A stretch of 64,000 nucleotides of DNA from assembly GCA_951812615.1 (NCBI GenBank), contig CATOSU010000001.1, forward strand, positions 248,001 through 312,000. Reading direction: 5' to 3'. A program made the position numbers and the translations under genes. Origin of the DNA: an uncultured Paracoccaceae bacterium. GTDB taxonomy: Bacteria > Pseudomonadota > Alphaproteobacteria > Rhodobacterales > Rhodobacteraceae. The notes beneath the pieces were generated by a model. The model had not been told where the DNA came from. It searched no databases and saw only the letters and a list, made by a program, of their open reading frames with translations. Shown piece by piece: positions 8,254 through 17,562 of this stretch (its first letter is position 1; the number at the start of each line of letters is the position of its first letter).

Positions 8254-9558
8254 TTGGACGCCCGCGCGATCATTGCCAAGCTCCGGCGGGGGCAGGTCCC
8301 CGACGCGGTTGAACTGCGCTGGTTCGCGGACGGGCTGGCCGACATGTCGGTCAGCGATGCACAGGCTGGCGCGTTTGCCATGGCGGTCTGCATGGGCGGG
8401 TTGGACAGTGACGGCCGGGCCGCACTGACACTGGCAATGCGCGACACCGGCGCGGTGCTGAGCTGGGATCTGGATGGTCCGGTGGTGGACAAGCATTCGA
8501 CCGGCGGTGTCGGGGATTGTTTGTCCCTGGTTCTGGCCCCGGCACTTGCAGATTGCGGCGTGTACGTGCCGATGATTTCCGGTCGGGGGCTGGGCCATAC
8601 CGGCGGAACGCTGGACAAGCTGGAATCGATACCTGGTGTGTCGACTTCGGCCGGTGACGGGCGGCTGCGGCAGGTGACCAGGGCGGCCGGCTGCGCCATC
8701 GTCGGGGCCAGCGCCGATGTCGCTCCGGCGGACCGGCGGCTATACGCGATCCGGGACGTGACCGCGACGGTCGAAAGCCTGGACCTGATCACCGCCTCGA
8801 TCCTGTCCAAGAAACTGGCCGCCGCGCCCGATGCCCTGATCCTTGACGTCAAGACCGGCTCGGGCGCGTTCATGAAGACTGCGGACGAGGCCCGCGCGCT
8901 GGCGCAGGCGCTGACCGAAACAGCCAATGCGGCCGGATGCCGGACGACCGCAGTCATCACCGACATGAACCAGCCGCTGGCCCCGTCGCTGGGCAACGCG
9001 CTGGAAGTGGCCGAAACCATGCGCGTGCTGACCGGGGAGCAAAGCGGGCCGCTGGTGGAACTGTCTTCGGCGCTGGGTGGCGTTGTGCTGGCGGATGCGG
9101 GTGTGGCCGGCGACGTTCAGGACGGTGCAAACCGGGTCTTTTCCGCGATACGCGAAGGCCGGGCCGCCGAACGGTTCGGGCGGATGATCGCCGCGCAGGG
9201 CGGGCCATTGGGTTTTGTCGACAACTGGGCGCGTTTCCTGCCCGAGGCCAACGTGATCCGCGAAGTCACCGCACCGGCAGACGGGTATGTCACCGCGATC
9301 GACGGTGAATTGCTGGGTCTGACCGTTGTCCGGCTGGGCGGTGGCCGGCAGGTCGAAACCGATCCGGTCGATCCCTCGGTCGGCCTGTCCGGATTGGTGC
9401 GTCTAGGCGAGAAAGTTGTCGCCGGCCAGCCACTCGGCTTTGTTCACGCCATTCGCGAAGATGCGGCGCGCCAAGCGGAACGCGCGGTTCTGTCTACGAT
9501 TACAATTGCCGGCGAACCAGCGGAGGTGCCGGCGCTGATCCACGAACGGGTCGGCTGA
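8254..9558 (+). CDS. deoA: Thymidine phosphorylase
   Basis: A 434-residue pyrimidine nucleoside phosphorylase that splits thymidine or deoxyuridine with phosphate into base and deoxyribose 1-phosphate. The signature DKHSTGGVGD lies near residue 80, with ISGRGLGHTGGTLDKLE following and the ILSKKLAA segment further on. The gene begins with TTG at 8254, preceded by GGAGGGGAGC, three bases after the cdd stop; no ATG fits better. Its TGA stop overlaps the deoB ATG (TGATG), so the two are translationally coupled. Confidence 0.96.
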   Translation: MDARAIIAKLRRGQVPDAVELRWFADGLADMSVSDAQAGAFAMAVCMGGLDSDGRAALTLAMRDTGAVLSWDLDGPVVDKHSTGGVGDCLSLVLAPALADCGVYVPMISGRGLGHTGGTLDKLESIPGVSTSAGDGRLRQVTRAAGCAIVGASADVAPADRRLYAIRDVTATVESLDLITASILSKKLAAAPDALILDVKTGSGAFMKTADEARALAQALTETANAAGCRTTAVITDMNQPLAPSLGNALEVAETMRVLTGEQSGPLVELSSALGGVVLADAGVAGDVQDGANRVFSAIREGRAAERFGRMIAAQGGPLGFVDNWARFLPEANVIREVTAPADGYVTAIDGELLGLTVVRLGGGRQVETDPVDPSVGLSGLVRLGEKVVAGQPLGFVHAIREDAARQAERAVLSTITIAGEPAEVPALIHERVG

Positions 9559-10757
9559 TGCCGCGCGCCTTTCTTGTGGTGATGGATTCCGTCGGTATCG
9601 GCGGGGCGCCAGATGCCTCCGACTTCCGAAACGGCAGTACACCGGACACCGGAGCGAACACGCTGCTGCACATTGCCCAACACTGCGCGCGGGTGCGGAC
9701 CACCGGTCCGTTGCGTCTGCCCAATCTCAACCGTCTGGGGTTGGGGGCGGCGCTGGAGCTCGCCTGTGGCGAAACCGGGCCGGGGCTTGAACCGCAGGGC
9801 ACGGGGATGTGGGGCGCGGCGACGGAAATTTCACCGGGCAAGGATACCCCGTCCGGGCATTGGGAACTGGCCGGGTTGCCGGTGCCGTGGGACTGGCATT
9901 ACTTCCCTGAAACCGTACCGGCCTTCCCGGATGATGTGGTGCGGATCGTGACCGGGGCTGCGGACACAGGCGGAATACTGGGCAATTGCCACGCTTCGGG
10001 AACCGAGATCATCTCCCGGCTGGGGGCCGAACATATCCGGTCCGGCTGGCCGATCTGCTATACCTCGGCGGACAGCGTGTTTCAGATCGCCGCGCATGAA
10101 ACACATTTCGGGCTGGAGCGGCTGCTGCTCTTGTGTGAAACCATCGCCCCGGCCCTGCACGCGATGAAGGTCGGCCGGGTCATTGCCCGGCCCTTTACCG
10201 GCAGCCCCGAACAAGGGTTCGAGCGTACGGTGAACCGGCGCGACTATGCGATCCGTCCGCCGTTACCCGTGCTGACCAACTGGGTCCAGGACGCGGGGCG
10301 GCGGGTCTATGCGGTAGGTAAGATCGGCGATATCTTCTCGACGGAAGGTATCGACGAAGTGCGAAAGGGCGACGACCGGACACTGATGTCCCACCTATCC
10401 GATCTGGTGCAGGGTGCAGAGGACGGGAGCCTGACGTTTGCCAATTTCGTCGAGTTCGACAGCCTGTTCGGCCATCGGCGGGACATCGAAGGATATGCTG
10501 CACATCTGGAATGGTTCGACACCGCGATCGGTGGCGTTCTGACCCTTTTGCGCGAGGGGGATTGCCTGATCCTGACCGCCGACCACGGCAACGATCCCGC
10601 GTGGACCGGCACCGATCACACGCGGGAGCGGGTACCGGTTCTGGTTGCCGGCGGCGGGTTCGGGTCGCTAGGGCATGTTGCATTTGCCGATGTTGCCTCA
10701 AGCGTCGCTGCACATCTGGACGTACCGTCGCAGGGGCCGGGGCGCAGTTTCCTTTAA
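9558..10757 (+). CDS. deoB: Phosphopentomutase
   Basis: A 399-residue alkaline-phosphatase-superfamily mutase that converts (deoxy)ribose 1-phosphate to the 5-phosphate, the step after deoA. Metal-binding segments are clear: MDSVGIGGAPDA at the N-terminus and TADHGNDPAWTGTDHTRE near residue 340; PGKDTPSGHWE carries the catalytic threonine. It overlaps deoA by one base and ends the operon. No deoC aldolase follows; the next gene is convergent. Confidence 0.96.
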   Translation: MPRAFLVVMDSVGIGGAPDASDFRNGSTPDTGANTLLHIAQHCARVRTTGPLRLPNLNRLGLGAALELACGETGPGLEPQGTGMWGAATEISPGKDTPSGHWELAGLPVPWDWHYFPETVPAFPDDVVRIVTGAADTGGILGNCHASGTEIISRLGAEHIRSGWPICYTSADSVFQIAAHETHFGLERLLLLCETIAPALHAMKVGRVIARPFTGSPEQGFERTVNRRDYAIRPPLPVLTNWVQDAGRRVYAVGKIGDIFSTEGIDEVRKGDDRTLMSHLSDLVQGAEDGSLTFANFVEFDSLFGHRRDIEGYAAHLEWFDTAIGGVLTLLREGDCLILTADHGNDPAWTGTDHTRERVPVLVAGGGFGSLGHVAFADVASSVAAHLDVPSQGPGRSFL

Positions 10758-10782
10758 AAACCGACGCCCTGAAAACAGCGGC

Positions 10783-11115
10783 CTATTTGAAGAACCTCTT
10801 TCGGGCATCCCTCGCGATGTTGAAACGCATTTCGAGATCCGCGATCTTTGCCATCGCAGCCTTCTTTTCCGCCGGGTCCGTCAGGGATGCGTATACGCGG
10901 CGTGCCGCGTCCAGCTTTTCCTTGATATCGAATTCCTCGGGCCGGACCCCGGCCTCGGCCATGATCCTGTGCCCGGCGGCAAGACCGGAATCGATCAGGG
11001 CCTCCTCCGGGCGATTGGGCAGGGGCTTGCCCTCGCCCTCCAGCCCGGTGAGCTTTCCTTCTGCCTCGGCCTTGCGGATCTGGCGTTCTGTCAGGTTTCT
11101 GAGGTATCGGCTCAT
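10783..11115 (-). CDS. DUF1992 (DnaJ-C28-like) domain protein
   Basis: A 110-residue protein matching the DUF1992 family, named for resemblance to the conserved region of human DNAJC28; it has no J-domain. The pattern RQIRKAEAEGKLTGLEGEGK followed by LPNRPEE is typical, and the C-terminal half is charged and probably helical. No catalytic motif is visible and the cellular role of the family is unknown. It lies downstream of argD in the same direction (59 bases) and is convergent with deoB. Confidence 0.85.
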   Translation of the reverse strand: MSRYLRNLTERQIRKAEAEGKLTGLEGEGKPLPNRPEEALIDSGLAAGHRIMAEAGVRPEEFDIKEKLDAARRVYASLTDPAEKKAAMAKIADLEMRFNIARDARKRFFK

Positions 11116-11174
11116 GTTCGCACCCTACAGCGCCGCGCGCGATCTCGCGAGCGGCAGTTGATGTCCCGGCCCGG

Positions 11175-12350
11175 TCAGCCGGCTTCGATTTGCCGGGCGG
11201 CCTTGTCCAGTCGAACGACCGCCTCGTCGATCTCGGCCTCGGAAATGTTGAGCGGCGGCAGGATACGCAGCACGTTTTCCGCAGCCGGCACGGTAATGAC
11301 TTCGTTGTCATATCCCGCTGCGAGCACGTCGGCACCCAGTGCTTTGCATTTCAGGCCCAGCATCAGTCCCGCGCCGCGCACCTCTTCGAAAACCTCCGGG
11401 TGCGCCGCAACCAGACCTTCAAGGCGCTGGCGCAGATGGCCAGCGCGCCGGCTGACGTCGGACAGGAATTCGGGATCGGCCACGGTGCGCAGCACGGCGT
11501 TGCCCACGGCACAGCCCAGGGGGTTGCCGCCATAGGTCGAACCGTGCGTGCCCGCCGTCATACCGCAGGCCGCTTTTTCAGTGGCCAGGACCGCGCCCAG
11601 CGGGAAGCCCCCGCCAATGCCCTTGGCCACCATCATGATGTCCGGGGTAATACCAGACCATTCGTGGGCAAACAGCTTGCCCGTCCGGCCGACGCCGCAC
11701 TGCACCTCGTCGAGGATCAGCAGCAGATCGTTTTCGTCGCAGATTTCCCGCAGAGCCTGAAGATGTCCGTCGGCCATCGGACGGATGCCGCCTTCGCCCT
11801 GCACAGGTTCAACGATGACCGCGCCGGTTTCCGGTGTGATCGCGTCGCGGACCGCGTCGATATCGTCCCATGGAAGGTGACGGAACCCGGGCAGCAGCGG
11901 GCCGAAACCGGCGGTCAGTTTTTCACCGCCTGCCGCCGCGATGCCGGCGGAGGACCGGCCGTGAAAGGACCCTTCGAAACCGATGATTTCGGACTTCTCC
12001 GGCTGGACCTTTTCGGTCCAGTACTTGCGCGTCATCTTGATCGCCAGCTCACAGGCTTCGGTGCCGGAATTGCAGAAGAAAACCGAGTCCGCGAAGCTGT
12101 GTTCAACCAGCGTATCGGCGAGCGCCTGCTGTTGCGGGATGTGGTACAGGTTGGACGTGTGCCACAGCGCGTTCGCCTGATCAGTCAGGGCCTGGACCAG
12201 AACCGGGTTTGCATGACCCAGCACGTTCACGGCGATCCCGGCGCCAAGATCGAGAAAGCGTCGACCATCCGCCTCGATCAGCCATGTGCCTTCGCCTTTG
12301 ACAAAGCTGAGCGGCGCGCGGTTGTAGGTCGGCAGTATAGACGGGATCAT
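11175..12350 (-). CDS. argD: Acetylornithine aminotransferase
   Basis: A 391-residue class III PLP aminotransferase converting N-acetylglutamate semialdehyde to N-acetylornithine in arginine synthesis; many such enzymes also act on succinyl-diaminopimelate. The opening SILPTYNRAPLSFVKGEG, the FCNSGTEACE phosphate-binding motif, the ILDEVQCGVGRTG aspartate motif and the PLP lysine in MMVAKGIGGGFP are all present. The start at 12350 was preferred over upstream codons because AAGG sits nine bases before it and this start matches the usual N-terminus. The frequent neighbour argF is not present. Confidence 0.92.
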   Translation of the reverse strand: MIPSILPTYNRAPLSFVKGEGTWLIEADGRRFLDLGAGIAVNVLGHANPVLVQALTDQANALWHTSNLYHIPQQQALADTLVEHSFADSVFFCNSGTEACELAIKMTRKYWTEKVQPEKSEIIGFEGSFHGRSSAGIAAAGGEKLTAGFGPLLPGFRHLPWDDIDAVRDAITPETGAVIVEPVQGEGGIRPMADGHLQALREICDENDLLLILDEVQCGVGRTGKLFAHEWSGITPDIMMVAKGIGGGFPLGAVLATEKAACGMTAGTHGSTYGGNPLGCAVGNAVLRTVADPEFLSDVSRRAGHLRQRLEGLVAAHPEVFEEVRGAGLMLGLKCKALGADVLAAGYDNEVITVPAAENVLRILPPLNISEAEIDEAVVRLDKAARQIEAG

Positions 12351-12622
12351 CGGGATCATCCTTAAGCTGGGAAGCGCCACATGGGTGCCTGAGGCGGGCG
12401 CAGTCGTCAATGAACTTCGGTGAAGCGGTGTGCGGCAGGCGCACGGGGATCGGGCCGGCGTCTCAGCGTCGGCGTCGGAGTGTTGCGATTTCCGGTGTTA
12501 CGATCATGACGGCGCGGATACAGGACCGCGCCTGTTTTGCAAAGACAAAATTTCAGACGCCACGGAATGGCTGGTAACGGTGAAGCGTCATGCTAGGCTG
12601 ACCGCATAGCGGGAGGTGGCGC

Positions 12623-14119
12623 ATGAATGAAATGCCGGCAAGAGAAGTCCTGTCTCGGGAAGAGACCGAGCATTTTGACGTCCTGATCATCGGCGCAGGG
12701 ATCTCGGGAATCGATGCTGGCTATCACCTGCAAAAACATCAGCCGGACAAATCGTTCGCGATCCTTGAGCGCAAGGACAGCTTTGGCGGAACCTGGCACA
12801 CGCACCGGTTTCCCGGGATCCGGTCGGACAGCGATCTCTTCACCTTCGGGTTCAGCTGGAAGCCGTGGAAAGGGCCGGAAATCGCGACGGCAGAGGAGAT
12901 CCTGAGCTATCTGGGCGAGGCCGTGGAGGAAAACCGGCTGGACCGGCGGATCCGTTATGGCGTGCATGTTGAACGGGCCGCTTGGCACTCGGACACAGCG
13001 CGGTGGGTGCTGGACATCGTCGAGGACGGCGAACGCCGTCAGATCAGTTGCGGGTTCCTTTGGTTCTGCGGCGGGTATTTCGACCATGACCGCGGCTATG
13101 CGCCCGAATGGCCGGGAATGGGTGATTTCAACGGCCCTATCGTTCATCCACAGCACTGGCCCGAGGATCTTGATTATGAGGGCAAGCGGGTCGTCGTGAT
13201 CGGCTCGGGCGCCACAGCGGCCACCCTGATCCCCGCGATGGCGGGAAAGGCGGCGCATGTCACGATGCTGCAACGGTCACCCACCTATTTCTACCCACGT
13301 CCGAGAACAGACGAATTCAACGAAACGCTGAAGGCGCTGAACCTGCCCGACGATTGGTTCCACGAAATCATGCGGCGCAAGATGCTGCATTTGCAAAGGA
13401 CTCTGGTCAAGCGGTCCATAGAGGAACCTGACGAGCTGGCAGCGGAGTTCATCAAGGGCGCGCAAGCCTATCTCGGACGGGGTTTTGACGTCAAAACCCA
13501 TTTCACACCACGCTACCGACCGTGGAAACAACGGGTGGCCGTGGTCCCGGACGGCGATATGTTCCGTTCGATCGCCCATGGTGACGCATCGGTTGTGACA
13601 GATACGATCGAGCGGTTCACGGAAAACGGTATCCGCCTTGGGTCAGGTGAGGAACTGGAGGCCGATATCATCGTGTCCGCAACCGGTCTGACGCTGACGG
13701 CGCTGGGCGGTATCGCGCTGGATGTCGATGGCGTCCCGATCGCGCCGTCCGAGTGCATCACCCATCGCGGCATCATGCTGAGCGGTGTTCCGAATTTCGC
13801 GATGGTGTTCGGCTATCTGAGATCGAGCTGGACGCTGCGTGCCGATCTGGTCTCGGACTATCTGAACAGGCTGTTTGACCATATGGGCCAGCGACAGGCC
13901 AAGATGGTTGCGCCGCAACTGCGCGAAGCGGATGCGAACATGCCGCTGCGGCCGTTTATCGACCCGGACAACTTCGATGCCGGGTATGTCATGCGATCCC
14001 TTGCCATTTTGCCCAAGCAGGGGAACGCCGAGCCTTGGGTGTTGACGCAGGACTATTTTTCGGACCGGGAAACGCTGCCGGCAGCAGATTTCGATGACGG
14101 GACGCTTCAGTTTCGCTAG
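12623..14119 (+). CDS. Flavin-containing (Baeyer-Villiger-like) monooxygenase
   Basis: A 498-residue FAD/NADPH monooxygenase. It has the FAD Rossmann motif GAGISG at residues 24-29 and a second, NADPH-binding motif (VVVIGSGATAATL) near residue 195. Between them is FNGPIVHPQHWP, which fits the FxGxxxHxxxWP fingerprint shared by Baeyer-Villiger and related class B monooxygenases. GGAGG precedes the start. It stands alone and diverges from argD, so the substrate (ketone, amine or sulfide) is unknown. A lone TTTGCAAA at 12536-12543 in its promoter region is probably chance. Confidence 0.85.
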   Translation: MNEMPAREVLSREETEHFDVLIIGAGISGIDAGYHLQKHQPDKSFAILERKDSFGGTWHTHRFPGIRSDSDLFTFGFSWKPWKGPEIATAEEILSYLGEAVEENRLDRRIRYGVHVERAAWHSDTARWVLDIVEDGERRQISCGFLWFCGGYFDHDRGYAPEWPGMGDFNGPIVHPQHWPEDLDYEGKRVVVIGSGATAATLIPAMAGKAAHVTMLQRSPTYFYPRPRTDEFNETLKALNLPDDWFHEIMRRKMLHLQRTLVKRSIEEPDELAAEFIKGAQAYLGRGFDVKTHFTPRYRPWKQRVAVVPDGDMFRSIAHGDASVVTDTIERFTENGIRLGSGEELEADIIVSATGLTLTALGGIALDVDGVPIAPSECITHRGIMLSGVPNFAMVFGYLRSSWTLRADLVSDYLNRLFDHMGQRQAKMVAPQLREADANMPLRPFIDPDNFDAGYVMRSLAILPKQGNAEPWVLTQDYFSDRETLPAADFDDGTLQFR

Positions 14120-14148
14120 TTTGCGGCTGCTTCGGCGACAAGGCCGGG

Positions 14149-14661
14149 TCAGACCGGGTTCTGCGCAAACGCATTCAGCCGGGCCGGCGACGTTATGTGG
14201 ATGAGTCTGGCCGAGGACGCGTGCGTTTCTATCGCGCGCGGCAGTCTGGGAAGTGTTTCACGATGCAGCCCCCACATCATTCGAAACAGCCGGATTGTCA
14301 CTGGCCACATCGGGCAACCGGGCGGGCCGTCGGACCGGCCGGCAAAAAGCGATTTGATCTGTCGTTTGGTCGCCCACCAGAAATGCACTGCAATCGGATG
14401 ATCCACGAAAATGACCGTGTCGCACGCTTCCAGTCTGGTCAGGACCGTGTCCCATGATCCGAAGCCGTCAATGAGCCATCGGTCCTGCCGCAGGATCGCA
14501 TCATGTGCGCGCAGATATGTATCGCCGGGCACCGGGACCCAGCCTGGTTGCCACTGGATCTGATCGATGGCGTGGTAAGGCAGATCATGTGCCGCACAGA
14601 TCGCACGGCACATCGTGGATTTCCCGCCGGCCGCATTGCCGATGACCATCACCCGAACCAT
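14149..14661 (-). CDS. Small P-loop kinase (adenylate-kinase/topology-modulation-like)
   Basis: A 170-residue P-loop NTPase with Walker A GNAAGGKST at residues 8-16. The following DLPYHAIDQIQWQPGW and WLIDGF segments are typical of the small proteins annotated as topology modulation (FlaR-like) or adenylate-kinase-like ATPases. WWATKRQIK is the lid-like region. The biochemical substrate is unknown for this group. It is convergent with the monooxygenase and its start lies 76 bases from the divergent transporter start. Confidence 0.75.
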   Translation of the reverse strand: MVRVMVIGNAAGGKSTMCRAICAAHDLPYHAIDQIQWQPGWVPVPGDTYLRAHDAILRQDRWLIDGFGSWDTVLTRLEACDTVIFVDHPIAVHFWWATKRQIKSLFAGRSDGPPGCPMWPVTIRLFRMMWGLHRETLPRLPRAIETHASSARLIHITSPARLNAFAQNPV

Positions 14662-14737
14662 ATCGGCATCCTACCGCTGCGACGTGATATTCACTAGCCG
14701 CTTGCCCTCGACCGCAGATGCCGTCACCTGTTGCGCC

Positions 14738-15640
14738 ATGTTTACGCCCCGCACCGAAAACCCGGGCGTGGCCGCGGTCCTGATCATTGCCGCGACCGCG
14801 TTCATCGCGGCCAGCACGCTGGCGGCCAAGGCGATGACCACCGGGGCGCTGGCCCCGCCGCTGCATCCGCTGCAGGTCAGCCACGGGCGGTTCATGTGGG
14901 CGCTAATGCTGTTCGGCTCGGCTGCCATTGTTCTGCGGCCGCGCTTCGGAAAAATCCACTGGGGACTGCATGTGTGGCGGTCAGGCTGTGGATGGGGCGG
15001 CGTAACGCTGATGTTTGCCGCGGTTGCATCGATCCCGATGGCCGACGCCACCGCGATCAGCTTTCTCAGCCCGGTCTTTGCCATGGCGCTGGCGATCCCG
15101 TTGCTGGGAGAGCGGGTTGGCAGGGTTCGATGGATGGCTGCAGCGATCGCTTTGGCCGGTGCGATGGTGCTGCTGCGCCCGACCCCGGTCAGCTTTCAGC
15201 CCGCCGCGCTGCTGGCGCTGGGAGCGGCGATGGTGATGGGGCTGGAAATGATGTTCATCAAGAAACTGGCCGGCCGTGAGGCGCCGTTTCAGATCCTGCT
15301 GATCAACAACGTCATCGGACTTGCGATCGCAACCGCCGCCGTTTTGCCGATCTGGCAGACACCGAACGGTGTGCAATGGGCTGGGCTGGCCGCGGTGGGG
15401 ATCCTGATGGCCATCGCGCAGATCTGTTTCATCAACGGCATGAGCCGGGCTGACGCCAGTTTCGTGGCCCCGTTTTCCTATGGCACTCTGGTATTTGCGA
15501 CACTTTACGATTTCGCGGTGTTCGGCGCAGTACCGGACTGGGTAACCTGGCTGGGCGCCGCAATCATCCTGAGCGGGGCGTTGATGCTGGCGCTGCGCGA
15601 GGCGCATCTGAGACGGCGTGAGGGCGGCGCCAGGGGCTGA
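14738..15640 (+). CDS. EamA/DMT-family transporter
   Basis: A complete EamA transporter of 300 residues with about ten membrane helices arranged as two repeats. The first ends in PLLGERVGRVRW and the second in a conserved LGAAIILSGALMLALRE tail. The start at 14738 gives the family's usual length and avoids overlap with the divergent kinase; the open frame extends upstream to 14615, and no strong ribosome-binding site marks either choice. The substrate cannot be inferred. It resembles the partial transporter at the left edge. Confidence 0.88.
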   Translation: MFTPRTENPGVAAVLIIAATAFIAASTLAAKAMTTGALAPPLHPLQVSHGRFMWALMLFGSAAIVLRPRFGKIHWGLHVWRSGCGWGGVTLMFAAVASIPMADATAISFLSPVFAMALAIPLLGERVGRVRWMAAAIALAGAMVLLRPTPVSFQPAALLALGAAMVMGLEMMFIKKLAGREAPFQILLINNVIGLAIATAAVLPIWQTPNGVQWAGLAAVGILMAIAQICFINGMSRADASFVAPFSYGTLVFATLYDFAVFGAVPDWVTWLGAAIILSGALMLALREAHLRRREGGARG

Positions 15641-15825
15641 TGCGCAGGGCGCGCTTGCTCCGGGGCCAAGCCGCTTTTATACCCGTTTCAACAACAAGGG
15701 TCCGGGACCAGCCCGGCCGGGCGGTGAGCGTTTAGCAGGCGAGACTTCCATGGCGAAACAGGCCCAAATGATGCCCGCGGCGCGTGACGGAAAAACCTGC
15801 CGCACTGGCGAGGAAGGGAACTGAC

Positions 15826-17451
15826 ATGAACAGGTCGACCAAGCGTCTTCTGATCATCGCACCGCTGGCCATCCTCGTCGGATACATCGTGGGCACGGGT
15901 GGCACCACGATCCTGCGACAGCAGGTGCCCGATCTGTTCGACCAATACCCGGCATCGGTGGAATGGGAGGCTGAGGGAGTGCCGGCCGGCATCGAGTCGA
16001 TCTTCGTATCGCTGGACGTTGATGCCATCGCCGAACCGATCCCCAAGGACCGCGCAGGCAGCGGCGGCGCGCTGACATCTGTCGGCACGGAACTGCTGTT
16101 GATGACACATGAGGGACGTTTTTTCGATATCAGCGGCGATACGGCTGAGGAACTGGCGCTCGCACCGCCCCCGAACGGGTGGGACGCTATGCTGGCCTTT
16201 GAAAAGGCCAACCCGGACTATGCGTTCGGGCATTTCTTTTTCCGGTACAACGATGTGGACCACCGCGACGGGAAACTGTTCGTTTCGTATACCGAGTGGG
16301 TCTCAGGCGAAGATTGCTACCGCACCAGCCTCGCTTCGGCGCCGTTGGCCTCGCTGCAGGGCGCGCAATTGGCGGCACAGGACTGGACGGTCTTTTCCAC
16401 GTCGCCCTGCCTGCCCCCCAAGACCGGCGGCCGCGCCATCGACGGCCACATGGCCGGCGGGCGGTTTCGGATCGGCAACGATGGCCGGGTCTACCTCGGG
16501 TCAGGGGATTACGCGGTTGACGGGACCTATGCGCCGGTTGCGATCTCGCAGGACCCGGAGCAATACGGCAAGGTCCTGAAGATCGATCCCGCCACCGGCG
16601 CGGCCGAAACCGTCAGCCAGGGGCATTCCAATATGCAGGGCATTACGTTTGACGGCGACGGGCGGCTTTGGGCCGTTGAGCATGGGCGCCGCGGCGGGGA
16701 CGAGTTGAACCTTGTCCGCGACGGGCAGGACTATGGCTGGCCGCAGGTCTCGCTGGGAACGCGCTATAACCGGCTGCCCCTGCCCGACACGCTGGCCTAT
16801 GGCCGGCACCCGGTATTCGAACCGCCGGTGTTTTCATGGCTGCCCTCGGTCGCGGTCAGCGCGCTGACGCATATCGACGGGTTCCACCCGGCCTGGGATG
16901 GCGACCTGCTGGCCGGAACACTGGCGGGACAGATGCTGATCCGGATGCGCATTCGTGACGGGCGCGTGCTGTTTGCCGAGCGGATCGATATCGGCCAGCG
17001 CGTGCGGTATGTGCATCAGCACAACGACGCCATCGTACTGTGGACCGATCAGCGATACGTGCTGAAACTGCGCGTCGGCGCCTTCGACGCCAGCCAGCAG
17101 TTTGCCGAAGCGAAGATTGCTGAGCTGGAGCTGAGCGACAAGCAAAAGACCGCTGCACGTCTGGCGCTGGGCCAATGCGCTGAATGCCATTCCTTCGGCG
17201 TCATCGGGACTGACGGCGCACCGGCGCTGGGCGAGGTTTTCGAACGTGACATCGCAGCCGGCCAGTTCGACTATTCAGAAGCGTTGCTGGGGGTTTCGGG
17301 CGGCTGGACGCGGGACCGTCTGCTGGCTTTTCTGGAAAACCCCGAGACCGTTGCGCCCGGAACCGGTATGCCTGATCCGGCGATCGCGGATCCCGAGGTC
17401 CGTGCGGCATTGGTGGATGTACTGCAGGCCCTGAAAGAGCAGCCCGAGTGA
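15826..17451 (+). CDS. Membrane-anchored sugar-dehydrogenase-like propeller fused to cytochrome c
   Basis: A 541-residue protein. Residues 8-30 are a single hydrophobic segment that serves as signal or anchor. The middle (about residues 100-430) resembles the glucose/sorbosone dehydrogenase beta-propeller (IDGHMAGGRFRIGNDGR, LWAVEHGRRGGDELN, YGWPQVSLG). The C-terminus (from about residue 440) is a cytochrome c domain with heme motif CAECH and a likely axial methionine in GTGMPDP. Electrons removed by the propeller domain could pass directly to the heme. Whether PQQ is bound cannot be seen. The start at 15826 has AGGAAGG upstream; a GTG at 15784 would add 14 residues. Confidence 0.8.
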   Translation: MNRSTKRLLIIAPLAILVGYIVGTGGTTILRQQVPDLFDQYPASVEWEAEGVPAGIESIFVSLDVDAIAEPIPKDRAGSGGALTSVGTELLLMTHEGRFFDISGDTAEELALAPPPNGWDAMLAFEKANPDYAFGHFFFRYNDVDHRDGKLFVSYTEWVSGEDCYRTSLASAPLASLQGAQLAAQDWTVFSTSPCLPPKTGGRAIDGHMAGGRFRIGNDGRVYLGSGDYAVDGTYAPVAISQDPEQYGKVLKIDPATGAAETVSQGHSNMQGITFDGDGRLWAVEHGRRGGDELNLVRDGQDYGWPQVSLGTRYNRLPLPDTLAYGRHPVFEPPVFSWLPSVAVSALTHIDGFHPAWDGDLLAGTLAGQMLIRMRIRDGRVLFAERIDIGQRVRYVHQHNDAIVLWTDQRYVLKLRVGAFDASQQFAEAKIAELELSDKQKTAARLALGQCAECHSFGVIGTDGAPALGEVFERDIAAGQFDYSEALLGVSGGWTRDRLLAFLENPETVAPGTGMPDPAIADPEVRAALVDVLQALKEQPE

Positions 17452-17466
17452 GATGGCCGGGCCGCC

Positions 17467-17494
17467 TTGTAACTCCTGTCCGAAAGGATAATAT
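17467..17494 (+). promoter_or_regulatory. Possible gcrA promoter
   Basis: TTGTAA (17467-17472) and TAATAT (17489-17494) are separated by 16 bases just after the stop of the preceding gene. A transcript starting near 17501 would include the hairpin at 17518-17542 in the gcrA leader. Weak consensus; inferred from sequence only. Confidence 0.35.
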
Positions 17495-17517
17495 AGGGAC
17501 CTCACGAGGATTAAAGA

Positions 17518-17545
17518 AAGCGGCCGCTGATCGGGGCCGCTTTTT
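17518..17545 (+). terminator. Terminator-like hairpin just upstream of gcrA
   Basis: A perfect eight-base-pair stem (AAGCGGCC at 17518-17525 with GGCCGCTT at 17535-17542) and a nine-base loop is followed by a run of T ending at 17545. It has the shape of an intrinsic terminator. It could end the propeller-cytochrome transcript, but it lies after a possible gcrA promoter and only six bases before the gcrA ribosome-binding site, so attenuation of gcrA is possible. Confidence 0.65.
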
Positions 17546-17562
17546 GGCTGGAAAGGGTGCAG

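Noticed and set aside
12536-12543. TTTGCAAA upstream of the flavin monooxygenase as another ScfR site
   Set aside because: Only one copy, with no neighbours; another single copy occurs inside coding sequence at 13390-13397. Only the prpE cluster stands out.
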